Part shown: in pieces, positions 16,301-22,215 of the stretch | Layout of the letters: each line of letters begins with the position of its first letter | Position numbering within the stretch: position 1 is the stretch's first letter | Origin: an uncultured Planctomycetaceae bacterium | GTDB lineage: Bacteria > Planctomycetota > Planctomycetia > Pirellulales > UBA1268 | Direction of reading: 5' to 3' | Length of the DNA: 26,555 nucleotides | Assembly (NCBI GenBank): GCA_937926325.1 | Contig: CALAZQ010000049.1 | Coordinates: forward strand, 1 to 26,555 | Program-made: the position numbers and the translations under genes | Notes under the pieces: model-generated | What the model was told of the DNA's origin: nothing | What the model saw: the letters and a program-made list of their open reading frames with translations, nothing else | Databases searched by the model: none

Positions 16301-17157
16301 CGAGCATCGAACTCGACGCCATCTCGCTGAGGGGCGTCGCATCGCCGAGGCCGTCACCGGTGCCGCCGACCGACTGGCCGAAGAAGCTCGAGTCTGCCGG
16401 GCCCTGCGACTTGTCGAAAAAGCTCGAGTCGCCCCCGACCTGTGACTCAGAGGCGAGGTCGGCCGACTGGCTGGGGTCTTCGGCGGTGGTCGCTGCATCC
16501 AGGTCAAACTCACCATCACCGCCGAGCATCGTGGGGGCGTCGGCGTCTTCCTCGACGTCGTTCATGAATTCGCCGAGATCAACGTCCCACGGTTTGACGT
16601 CATCACCCGTCAGGTCGATGCCCCCCTCCATGATCACACCGCTGCCACCGGAGATGGCGCTGCCGACATCACCGGCACCACTGCCCGCGCCGGAATCGAC
16701 AAGAATGCCGCTGCCTTCAGCCCCGGTGGGCTCGGCGACTGCGAGGTCGTCGCCAAGCAGGTCGGAGCCGGCGAGCGAGTCTGGGGCGACAATCGATTCA
16801 GCCGCTGCATCGGCGGCAATCGCACTGCCGGCCACCAGGCTTTCGAGATCGAGATCACTTCCAAACGAGCCCCCCAGCGATCCCCCCTGCACCGCCGAGC
16901 CTCCGGCCGCCTGGCTGGCAGCCGGATCGGCATCCCCCAGCTCAAGTCCGCTGAGGCTGCCGGCGAGACTCATGTCGAGGCCGCTGACCGCAATATCGTC
17001 GCCAGCGACGAGGCTGGCCGCATCGGCGAGGTCCTGCGGCTTCGCGGCGGCAGCATCTTCTGCTCCGATCACGAGGCTGTCGTCGGCTCCAATAATCGAA
17101 TCCGGACCAGCGGCTGCCGCGTCCTCGAGGTCATCGCCGAGGACCAATGAGGCCTGA
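13363..17157 (+). CDS. comEC: ComEC/Rec2 family DNA-uptake channel; frame runs on antisense beyond the expected end
   Basis: ComEC is the inner-membrane channel that brings single-stranded DNA into the cytoplasm during transformation. The N-terminal part has membrane helices at about 40-120 and an OB-like segment (about 140-250). The competence domain has GTIHILAISGLHVGLL (near 313-327) and many helices up to about residue 630. A metallo-beta-lactamase-like domain follows, with HADTDHFNG near 692, LLLTGDLEG and APHHGSDG near 817. Family similarity fades near residue 905-915 (about 16080-16110). The open frame continues a further about 346 residues, antisense to the convergent HTH gene, to a stop at 17155-17157. 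That tail is Ser/Pro/Ala-rich and almost certainly not a native domain; the true stop may be lost by mutation or sequence error. GTG 13363 is uncertain; ATG 13399 or 13459 are alternatives. Confidence 0.8.
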   Translation: MRQPDVGSGRKAMRCDGVKARWPAGGRWPAGWMAAAVRGWIPPVPPVVAVAAAVAAGCWLGTMLADWPVSTAWHAGGLIGLATPLVAGSLVVQLRRPLADASPAWLLALAGIGLAAAGWAWCQVRLFANDDLAWSLTERPQPVAVEGVVLRGPRPRPAATDSPRGGDAPPTCQWQLQLTAARHQDRWQPVTGQARVFVDGPCRPLLPGSRVRLFGRGLRPGPALNPGEYDFAEQAQRSRVLSLIRVRDWSCVRLVQPAAWWSPAAVVDRLHRAAAAQLERSVPEPQRPLVAALLLGRRESLPRSAVERFASTGTIHILAISGLHVGLLAASLLGVLRGLAVPRRAAWAVVAVGTTVYAAVVGGEVPVVRATMLIWFACLAVWLERRPGGLRPLALAAVGILLSAPAAVVSVGPQLSFLATAVLLSVSPWLVPRRPDDPLERLIASTRPAWQRRLRRWGGQVARIALAGLAVWLASAPLVAASFHRLAPAAVVVNLAISPLVSLLLSAGLVCLLLGGLIPPLGWLAGAVSGQAAALLELIVSAAAAIPGGSLTVVGLPGWWLAGWYLVLAGLLLSWHEAREGLPRLAGVGPFAVSPRGRSTAFSGRAGRFLAAAGGWGLVGLIVMLFPHAAGGSTRVVCAAMGHGCGIVVRSPSGRCLVYDAGRLGAAAAAGRSLSAVLQAEGLSVIDCLVLSHADTDHFNGVPALLRRFRVRQVVVPAAFLASRSGTARELLEQLRQQRVVVRTVAVGDRIVIDGHCVARVLHPPPGPPATDASDNEQSLVLAVEAGGRRLLLTGDLEGDALGRFVAAGPPSCDLLVAPHHGSDGAALERLVQATRAEVVLVSGRGGRDWRRVVARCLTTAPQPPLLVRTAGPTEGDRGAVAAVLASDGLQLSRYVAGRWRRLPISRRQAIATALPCDYFQPNAVARPPTMGLASGVSAGLPMVRTRSKVSSPPISSSSEQQIRPVTCQPVNLVVARPPPSIELDAISLRGVASPRPSPVPPTDWPKKLESAGPCDLSKKLESPPTCDSEARSADWLGSSAVVAASRSNSPSPPSIVGASASSSTSFMNSPRSTSHGLTSSPVRSMPPSMITPLPPEMALPTSPAPLPAPESTRMPLPSAPVGSATARSSPSRSEPASESGATIDSAAASAAIALPATRLSRSRSLPNEPPSDPPCTAEPPAAWLAAGSASPSSSPLRLPARLMSRPLTAISSPATRLAASARSCGFAAAASSAPITRLSSAPIIESGPAAAASSRSSPRTNEA

Positions 17158-17915
17158 TCTTCTGCCGCAGCCGCCGGCTTGGCGTCGGCTGGCTCGTCTT
17201 CTCCAATCACGAGGCTGTCGTCTGCGCCGACGAGTGTCTGTGGACCGTCGGCGGGTGCGTCCTCGAGATCATCACCGAGTACCAGGGACGCCTCATCGGC
17301 TGGTGCGACGAGGGGCTGGGAATCGGCTTGCTCGTCATCTGCTCCGATCACGAGGCTGTCGTCGGCGGCTGCCGCTTCGACGTCGTCTCCAAGCACCAGT
17401 GAGGCCTCGTCGTTCGCCGTCGCCGGGGTTGCTTGCTGCTTGTCTGTCAGCGACGGGCCTGAAGCGAGTTGCAGATCATCGAGGTCGATGCCGGAGGCCA
17501 GTGCAAGTTCGTCCTCCGCGACGTCTTCCTCTGCTGGAGCGGACGAATCGGCGGCGTTTTTCTCGACCGCTGGTGGCGGTGCGGCTTTGGCGTCCGAGTC
17601 TTGGATGATAATGCTCGCTTCGGCCGAATCACCAAGGTCGAGCTCGAGGCCGTCGAGCGAAAGCCCGCTCTCTTGCGTGCCAGCAGCAATGCTTTCTGCG
17701 GAGGCGGCAATGCTCTCGGGCTGCTGTGGTTCCGCCGAAGTGGCATCTTCAGCGGCCTCGGCGAGATAGCGATCGAGATCCTCAACCCGGAACTTGGGCC
17801 CGGCGGTGTCTCGCAACGCGGAAATCAGCCGGCGGTCAACCAGCTGGCGAACTCGATCAGTTGTGACACCGAGATGCTCCGCCGCTTCTTCGATACTGAG
17901 GAATTTTCCCGCCAT
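16116..17915 (-). CDS. Membrane-anchored excisionase/MerR-type DNA-binding protein with long acidic repeat linker
   Basis: This is a 599-residue protein. Residues 6-52 form a helix-turn-helix of the excisionase/MerR type (LSIEEAAEHLGVTTDRVRQL, then FRVEDLDRYL). Residues about 55-540 are a low-complexity acidic region rich in Asp, Ala, Ser and Gly, with repeats built on ASLVLGDD and DDSLVIG. Residues about 550-573 are a single membrane helix (VTGLICCSLLLLIGGLLTF) followed by a tail of about 25 residues. This predicts a DNA-binding domain in the cytoplasm tethered by a flexible acidic arm, with the C-terminus outside. ATG 17915 is chosen because the HTH begins 6 residues later; the longer frame to 17999 adds non-family sequence. 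No specific function is known to me. Chromosome tethering or membrane-linked transcription control are possibilities. Tyr is almost absent. Confidence 0.82.
   Translation of the reverse strand: MAGKFLSIEEAAEHLGVTTDRVRQLVDRRLISALRDTAGPKFRVEDLDRYLAEAAEDATSAEPQQPESIAASAESIAAGTQESGLSLDGLELDLGDSAEASIIIQDSDAKAAPPPAVEKNAADSSAPAEEDVAEDELALASGIDLDDLQLASGPSLTDKQQATPATANDEASLVLGDDVEAAAADDSLVIGADDEQADSQPLVAPADEASLVLGDDLEDAPADGPQTLVGADDSLVIGEDEPADAKPAAAAEDQASLVLGDDLEDAAAAGPDSIIGADDSLVIGAEDAAAAKPQDLADAASLVAGDDIAVSGLDMSLAGSLSGLELGDADPAASQAAGGSAVQGGSLGGSFGSDLDLESLVAGSAIAADAAAESIVAPDSLAGSDLLGDDLAVAEPTGAEGSGILVDSGAGSGAGDVGSAISGGSGVIMEGGIDLTGDDVKPWDVDLGEFMNDVEEDADAPTMLGGDGEFDLDAATTAEDPSQSADLASESQVGGDSSFFDKSQGPADSSFFGQSVGGTGDGLGDATPLSEMASSSMLGGGLATTKFTGWQVTGLICCSLLLLIGGLLTFDLVRTIGSPADTPLANPIVGGLATAFGWK
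16990..17413 (-). repeat. In-gene tandem repeats (about 46-47 codons) in the acidic linker
   Basis: Four diverged units begin with ASLVLGDD (the last is ASLVAGDD), three of them with a following DDSLVIG segment. At DNA level a near-identical stretch ATCACGAGGCTGTCGTC starts at 17068, 17206 and 17347, spacings of 138 and 141 bp, both multiples of three. The pattern fits in-frame unit duplication. Confidence 0.8.
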
Positions 17916-18043
17916 GTCTGTCCTGTGACTGGTTGGTGGGCTGGAAAACGCCACAGCCGTACCGTGCGGGCAGCCACCGCACGACACGCCGAGACGCACG
18001 CCCCGAGGTTCGCTACCGGTGATTCGACCTGACGTTCAGTCAA

Positions 18044-18074
18044 ATTCTACCGGCGCTGCCAGGAGATAATCCAA
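18044..18074 (-). promoter_or_regulatory. Candidate promoter for the membrane-anchored HTH gene
   Basis: On the minus strand TTGGAT (18074-18069) and TAGAAT (18049-18044) are 19 bp apart, about 129 bp upstream of the start at 17915. The -10 box matches at 5 of 6 positions but the spacing is long. The rest of the 195-bp spacer (17916-18110) shows nothing else. Confidence 0.3.
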
Positions 18075-18110
18075 TCGCTGCCAAAGCTATAACCGGCGCA
18101 GCTGGGTCGA

Positions 18111-18533
18111 TTAGCGGTTGGCGGCGGGAGCCGGGACGATTGCAGGTCCACCAGCACGGGGGGGAAGCGGCTGGGCTTGTTCGGGCCCGCCGAGCTGTAG
18201 CATCTTTTTTAACGCAGCTGGACGCGGGTCGGTGGCATTGAAATCCTCCAACTGGAGGTCATAGCCGAGCGCCCTGGTGCTGCGGAGGGTGACCGCCCCG
18301 CTGGCCGTGTCGATGTGATAGACCGCCAACACCCGTCGCTGCTGATCAACCACCATCAAAAGTTGGCGATTCCCCTCCAGCGGAGTTGTCGACACCCAGA
18401 GCGAATCGGCCGCCGTTGCCGGGCACGCCGTCGCAGTGAACAGCAGACAGCCGCTTGCAGCCAAGCCGAGCCAGGGCCGAATGGCAGGGCGACGCTGCGA
18501 TATCGTTCGACGCTGGAAGATTGCGGGCCGCAT
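18111..18533 (-). CDS. Small exported protein of unknown function
   Basis: This is a 140-residue protein with an Arg-rich N-terminus, then a hydrophobic stretch (PWLGLAASGCLLFTATA) and a likely signal peptidase I site near ATAA/DSLW. A lipobox is not convincing. The mature part is about 95 residues. It contains STTPLEGNRQLLMVVDQQRR and AVYHIDTASGAVTLRSTRAL, predicted beta-strands resembling one blade of a repetitive beta structure, and LEDFNATDPRPAALKKML. The end is Pro/Ala-rich. I cannot assign a function. ATG 18533 is preferred; the frame extends to a TTG at 18575. It is divergent from the MotA/TolR triad, 227 bp away, and lies upstream of the HTH gene on the same strand. The intergenic region 18534-18749 shows no clear promoter boxes. 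Confidence 0.65.
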   Translation of the reverse strand: MRPAIFQRRTISQRRPAIRPWLGLAASGCLLFTATACPATAADSLWVSTTPLEGNRQLLMVVDQQRRVLAVYHIDTASGAVTLRSTRALGYDLQLEDFNATDPRPAALKKMLQLGGPEQAQPLPPRAGGPAIVPAPAANR

Positions 18534-18749
18534 GCCAAGAGATTTATCGGGTGAGGGCTGCCGGGGAAAGGGCAACCGGCTGGGCTGCCGGGCCTTCGCT
18601 GTTTGCCCAGTCTCGCTTTCGGTACGGCTGGCAGACTGGTGTTTTGAAATGCCGGTCGTTTCGATTCAATCGGTTGGCCAAAAGGCGCCGATGAGGAGGA
18701 TGGTTCGGCGTCTGTGGACGCCGCCGTCACCAGCCATCCAGCCGCCTTC

Positions 18750-18756
18750 GGAGGTG
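18750..18756 (+). promoter_or_regulatory. Strong ribosome-binding site fixing a GTG start
   Basis: GGAGGTG lies at 18750-18756, 4-6 nt before the GTG at 18761. This is the best Shine-Dalgarno sequence of the triad. It supports GTG 18761 as the start, where no ATG is available before the first membrane helix. Confidence 0.75.
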
Positions 18757-18760
18757 CCGA

Positions 18761-20059
18761 GTGTCGAGCCTGTCAACTTTGTCCAGCCTGTTGCTTCGTT
18801 CCCCGCTGCTGTGGGGCGCCGGCCTGGCCTTCTTCTTCTTCTCGCTGATCCACGGCGGGGTGATCACCGACGAGAACGTCGTGCGGTACCTGGCCGGCCA
18901 CTGGGTCGAGTATCTCGAGGTCGGCCTGTTTTGTGTGGGCCTGAGCAGCCTGGCGATGAAGACGGTCGATCTGCTCGGGCAGCGACGTCGCCTCGCGACA
19001 CCCCTGGTGGGGCCGGCCCCCGCCGGCGGCCAGCATCCTTCCGAGGCGGCGACCCTCCAGCGGCAGGTGGCTGACGAGGCGGGTGATGAGCCGACCGCCT
19101 ACCTGCCTCGGCGGCTTCGCGAGGCGGTCGACCTGGTGGTGCGTACCGGCACCGCCGACGACCTCGAAGACCATCTGAAATATCTCGCCGACCTCGACGC
19201 CGCCCGGGCCCATGCCAGCTATGGCCTGGTTCGCTTTGTCGTCTGGGCCATTCCGATCATGGGCTTCCTCGGCACCGTCATCGGCATCACGGTGGCCATC
19301 GCCAATCTTTCCCCGACGCAGTTGGAAAACATCTCAGGGGTCGTCGCCGGCCTCGGCACCGCCTTCGACACCACGGCGACCGCCTTGGCGTTGTCGATGC
19401 TGCTGATGTTCCTGCAGTTCGTGATTGAACGGGCTGAGCAGTCGCTGCTCGATCGCGTCGATCACCAGGCCTGGGAGACACTTGCCGGACGGTTCCAGAC
19501 CGACGGCATCACCGACGGCTCGGCCCTGGCCATGGCGAGGCTGGGGGACGCGGTGGGCCGCAGTTCCGCGCAGCTCATCGAGGCTCAGGCACACTCTTGG
19601 AAGGAACTCGAGCAGACGGCCGCTGGTAGTCTGGAGCAGGTCTTTGCCGGTCTGGGCGACCGACTGCGGGAGACGCTGGCTGCGTCACTCGACCAAACGC
19701 TGGCCACCTGGCGGGAGTCGCTGGTCGATGCCCACCGCCAGCTGGCCGCCGAACGGGATGACCGCTGGGAGCGGGCGACGGCCGCGTTGGGCGAGGCGGT
19801 GACGACGCTCGAGCAGCATCAGGACAAGGTTACGAGTCAGACTGCCACGCTTGAGAAGGTGGTAGGCATGCTCGATGAGATTGCCGCCCTCGAGCAGTCG
19901 CTGGAAAACAACCTGGCGGCCGTCACTGCCAGCGGTCGGTTTGAGGAGGCGGTGATCTCGCTGTCGGCGGCCACGCAGCTCTTGGCCGCCCGCACTCGGG
20001 ACATAGCCGGTGGGCAGCGTGATCTGGCAGTCGATGCCCCTGTCGGAAAGGTCGCATGA
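18761..20059 (+). CDS. MotA/TolQ/ExbB family channel subunit with long C-terminal coiled coil
   Basis: This is a 432-residue inner-membrane protein. Predicted helices lie at about 14-31, 50-68, 154-182 and 193-223. The last two carry the TolQ/ExbB signatures GFLGTVIGIT (168-177) and GLGTAFDTTATAL (197-209), whose Thr residues line the proton path in TolQ/ExbB/MotA. The loop between helices 2 and 3 is about 85 residues and cytoplasmic. Residues about 223-432 are a long, mostly coiled-coil cytoplasmic tail, much longer than in TolQ and recalling ZorA of the Zorya defence system. It likely forms a pentameric ring around the two TolR-like partners encoded next. The start of the following gene overlaps its stop by 4 bp (ATGA at 20056). 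What its ion flow powers is unknown. Confidence 0.85.
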   Translation: MSSLSTLSSLLLRSPLLWGAGLAFFFFSLIHGGVITDENVVRYLAGHWVEYLEVGLFCVGLSSLAMKTVDLLGQRRRLATPLVGPAPAGGQHPSEAATLQRQVADEAGDEPTAYLPRRLREAVDLVVRTGTADDLEDHLKYLADLDAARAHASYGLVRFVVWAIPIMGFLGTVIGITVAIANLSPTQLENISGVVAGLGTAFDTTATALALSMLLMFLQFVIERAEQSLLDRVDHQAWETLAGRFQTDGITDGSALAMARLGDAVGRSSAQLIEAQAHSWKELEQTAAGSLEQVFAGLGDRLRETLAASLDQTLATWRESLVDAHRQLAAERDDRWERATAALGEAVTTLEQHQDKVTSQTATLEKVVGMLDEIAALEQSLENNLAAVTASGRFEEAVISLSAATQLLAARTRDIAGGQRDLAVDAPVGKVA

Positions 20060-22215
20060 ATCGTTCCCGTATCCGGGAGGGAACGGCGATCTCGCTGTTT
20101 CCCTTTCTGGCCGTCCTCCTGTGCACCATGGGGGCACTGCTCGTGCTGTTGGTGCTGTTCGGCTACTCCGCCGGGCAACAGGACCAGGCCGCGGCTGCGG
20201 CAGAGGCTGAGGCTGCTGCCGCCGAGCTGCGGCTGGCCATCGAGAACCTCCGCTGGCGGCGGGATCAGCTGGCGGAGATGCGGGCCAAGACCAGCGGCGA
20301 CCTCGAATCGCTGCGGCTGCAACTTGCCGGTGTCGAAGACAACTCGCGTGAGCTGGCAGACGAGCTCAAGCAGCTGGAAAAGCTGGGGCAGAAGCTGCTC
20401 GCGGCAGACGATTCGGCAGCGCCGGATGAGGCGAAGCTGGCTGAGCTTGAAGCTGCACTGGCAGCAGCCCAAAAGCGACTGGCTGAAGCCCGTGAGGATC
20501 GCAATGCCAAGCCGCCCGCTTATGCCGTGGTTCCCTATGAGGGCAGCGGCGGAACCCGGCGGCGGCCACTGTTCATCGAATGTTCACTTGATGGGGTCTT
20601 CCTGCAGCCGGAGGGCATCCGGCTCAACCCGAGTGACTTTGAAGGCCCCCCGGGGCCGGGCAACCCCCTGGCCAGTGCCCTGCGGGCGGCGCGTGAATAT
20701 CTGGCGGGGCAGGCGGTCTCGCGGGATGATCCAGCCCTGCGGCCCTATCCCTTGTTGCTGGTGCGACCCTCGGGCGTGATGGCCTACTACGCCGCCCGCG
20801 AGGCGATCGCGTCCTGGGGCAGCGACTTCGGCTATCAGCTGATCGATGAGGACTGGCGGATGGCCTTTCCGAAAAAAGACCTCGCCTTGCAGGACGTCGA
20901 AATGCAGGCCATCAACGAGGCCCGCGAGCGGCTGCAGTGGCTGGCCCAGACCCGTTCGACCGTGCGGCGGAACAAGCCGGCCGCCAAACAGTATCGGGCG
21001 TCATCAGTCCGGGGCGGGGTTGTGGCTGAGGGCGGGCCGTCGGTCCTTGGTGACCAGTCGCGGTGGGACTGGTCGAAGCAGCAGGCTGCCGCCACCCAGG
21101 CCGGGCCGGGCGGCAGCGGGTTCGGGGGCGGTCCTCGCGGTGGAGCTGCCTACGGCCCTGGCGGCAATGGCGCAGCCAGCGGGCAGCCTGGCGTTATTGG
21201 GCGGCCAGTTTCTGCCAGCGGCGGGATGAGCGGTGCCGGGCTCGGACGGGGTAACGCATCAAGCGGTTTGGGCAGTGGTGAGGGAAGCTCGGCCACCGGC
21301 AGTCTGACCGGCCGTACGCCCGGAGCCGGGACATCAGGACGGTTTTCGGCTGGCGAGCAACTGGCTACGGCCGCTGGCGGGGCAGCCGGCGGCGGCGATG
21401 GCGGTGTGGCCGGACAGGCTGGAACATCAGGCGGTCCCGGCCAGGCCGGCTCGGATGGCCAGCCAATGCTCGCCGGGCAGCCGGGGGCGGCTGGCGACGC
21501 TGCGGGTGGTGGGCCGAACGGCTCGGCGACAGCGGGGGACGCTGGAACGACCGGCAGTGGCGGGCTGGCCGCGGCGGGAGCAGCCGGCAGCGGGGGCAGC
21601 TCGGCCGCAGCGAACGATGCAGCGGCCGGCGGGGCCGGGGCTGGCGGTGGTGGCATGAGCGGCCCGCAGTTGCCGCTTGGCATGCAGGTCGGTGGCTCAC
21701 AGGCAAACCTGACGATGTCGAATGGCAGTCAAGGCGAGGCAGCTGAGGGGCAGGCCGGCAGCTGCTGCCAGCCTCTGGCCGGCGTCCGGGGCGGTGACTG
21801 GGCCAGCTTTGCCACCTCGCAACGGTACATTCCGTTGACCCGGCCGATTCAGCTGGAATGTTCCCAGGATGAGCTGCGGCTGCTCGATGAATCCGGCCGC
21901 CGGGTGGCGGAGCGGATCCCCTTCTTCGGTCCGACGGTCGATTCGGTCGATCTGCTCGTCGAGGCGATCCGGCGGCGGGTGGACAGCTGGGGAATCGCTG
22001 GTGACAGGCTTTACTGGAAGCCCGAACTCGTGCTGACCGAAACCGCCGACGGGGCCGGCCGGCGTCAGGACCTGCAGCAACTGCTGGCCGGCAGTGGCCT
22101 CGAGACCCGGCTGCGGCAACAGACCGACGAGGTTGAGCGGCTGCCGCCGGTCCGCCGCCGGCGGCGGGCGGCCGGGCTCGGCGTGCTCCCAGCAACTGCG
22201 GAGGTGACCCGATGA
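20056..22215 (+). CDS. TolR/ExbD-like partner 1: membrane helix without Asp, coiled coil, Gly-rich linker, two related C-terminal domains
   Basis: This is a 719-residue protein. One membrane helix is at about 12-37 (ISLFPFLAVLLCTMGALLVL). It matches the TolR pattern PxIDV, but the proton-carrying Asp is Ala19. A coiled coil follows at about 44-145. A folded domain at about 168-300 starts RRPLFIECSLDGVFLQPEG and includes YYAAREAIASWGSDFGYQL. A Gly/Ala/Ser-rich linker covers about 345-560, with a Cys-Cys pair just after it. A second domain at about 595-680 starts TRPIQLECSQDELRLL and includes EAIRRRVDSWG, and looks like a diverged copy of the first. The large part lies in the periplasm. It is coupled to both neighbours by 4-bp ATGA overlaps. 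Function unknown; the family pattern is typical of Planctomycetes. Confidence 0.75.
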   Translation: MNRSRIREGTAISLFPFLAVLLCTMGALLVLLVLFGYSAGQQDQAAAAAEAEAAAAELRLAIENLRWRRDQLAEMRAKTSGDLESLRLQLAGVEDNSRELADELKQLEKLGQKLLAADDSAAPDEAKLAELEAALAAAQKRLAEAREDRNAKPPAYAVVPYEGSGGTRRRPLFIECSLDGVFLQPEGIRLNPSDFEGPPGPGNPLASALRAAREYLAGQAVSRDDPALRPYPLLLVRPSGVMAYYAAREAIASWGSDFGYQLIDEDWRMAFPKKDLALQDVEMQAINEARERLQWLAQTRSTVRRNKPAAKQYRASSVRGGVVAEGGPSVLGDQSRWDWSKQQAAATQAGPGGSGFGGGPRGGAAYGPGGNGAASGQPGVIGRPVSASGGMSGAGLGRGNASSGLGSGEGSSATGSLTGRTPGAGTSGRFSAGEQLATAAGGAAGGGDGGVAGQAGTSGGPGQAGSDGQPMLAGQPGAAGDAAGGGPNGSATAGDAGTTGSGGLAAAGAAGSGGSSAAANDAAAGGAGAGGGGMSGPQLPLGMQVGGSQANLTMSNGSQGEAAEGQAGSCCQPLAGVRGGDWASFATSQRYIPLTRPIQLECSQDELRLLDESGRRVAERIPFFGPTVDSVDLLVEAIRRRVDSWGIAGDRLYWKPELVLTETADGAGRRQDLQQLLAGSGLETRLRQQTDEVERLPPVRRRRRAAGLGVLPATAEVTR
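21090..21735 (+). repeat. Low-complexity Gly/Ala/Ser-coding segment
   Basis: About 215 codons are made mostly of Gly, Ala, Ser and Gln (for example GGGPRGGAAYGPGGNG and AAAGGAGAGGGGMSG). It separates two folded domains of the TolR-like partner 1 and probably forms a flexible periplasmic linker. No exact tandem unit was found, so it is compositional rather than a simple repeat. Confidence 0.7.

Noticed and set aside
16990..17413. CRISPR-like array
   Set aside because: Repeats are coding, in frame, diverged and spaced by homologous sequence; spacers are not unique.
17179..17769. Ser-rich plus-strand frame of 196 residues
   Set aside because: Antisense to the acidic repeat region; mirrors its Asp/Ala repeats as Ser/Ala and has no own features.
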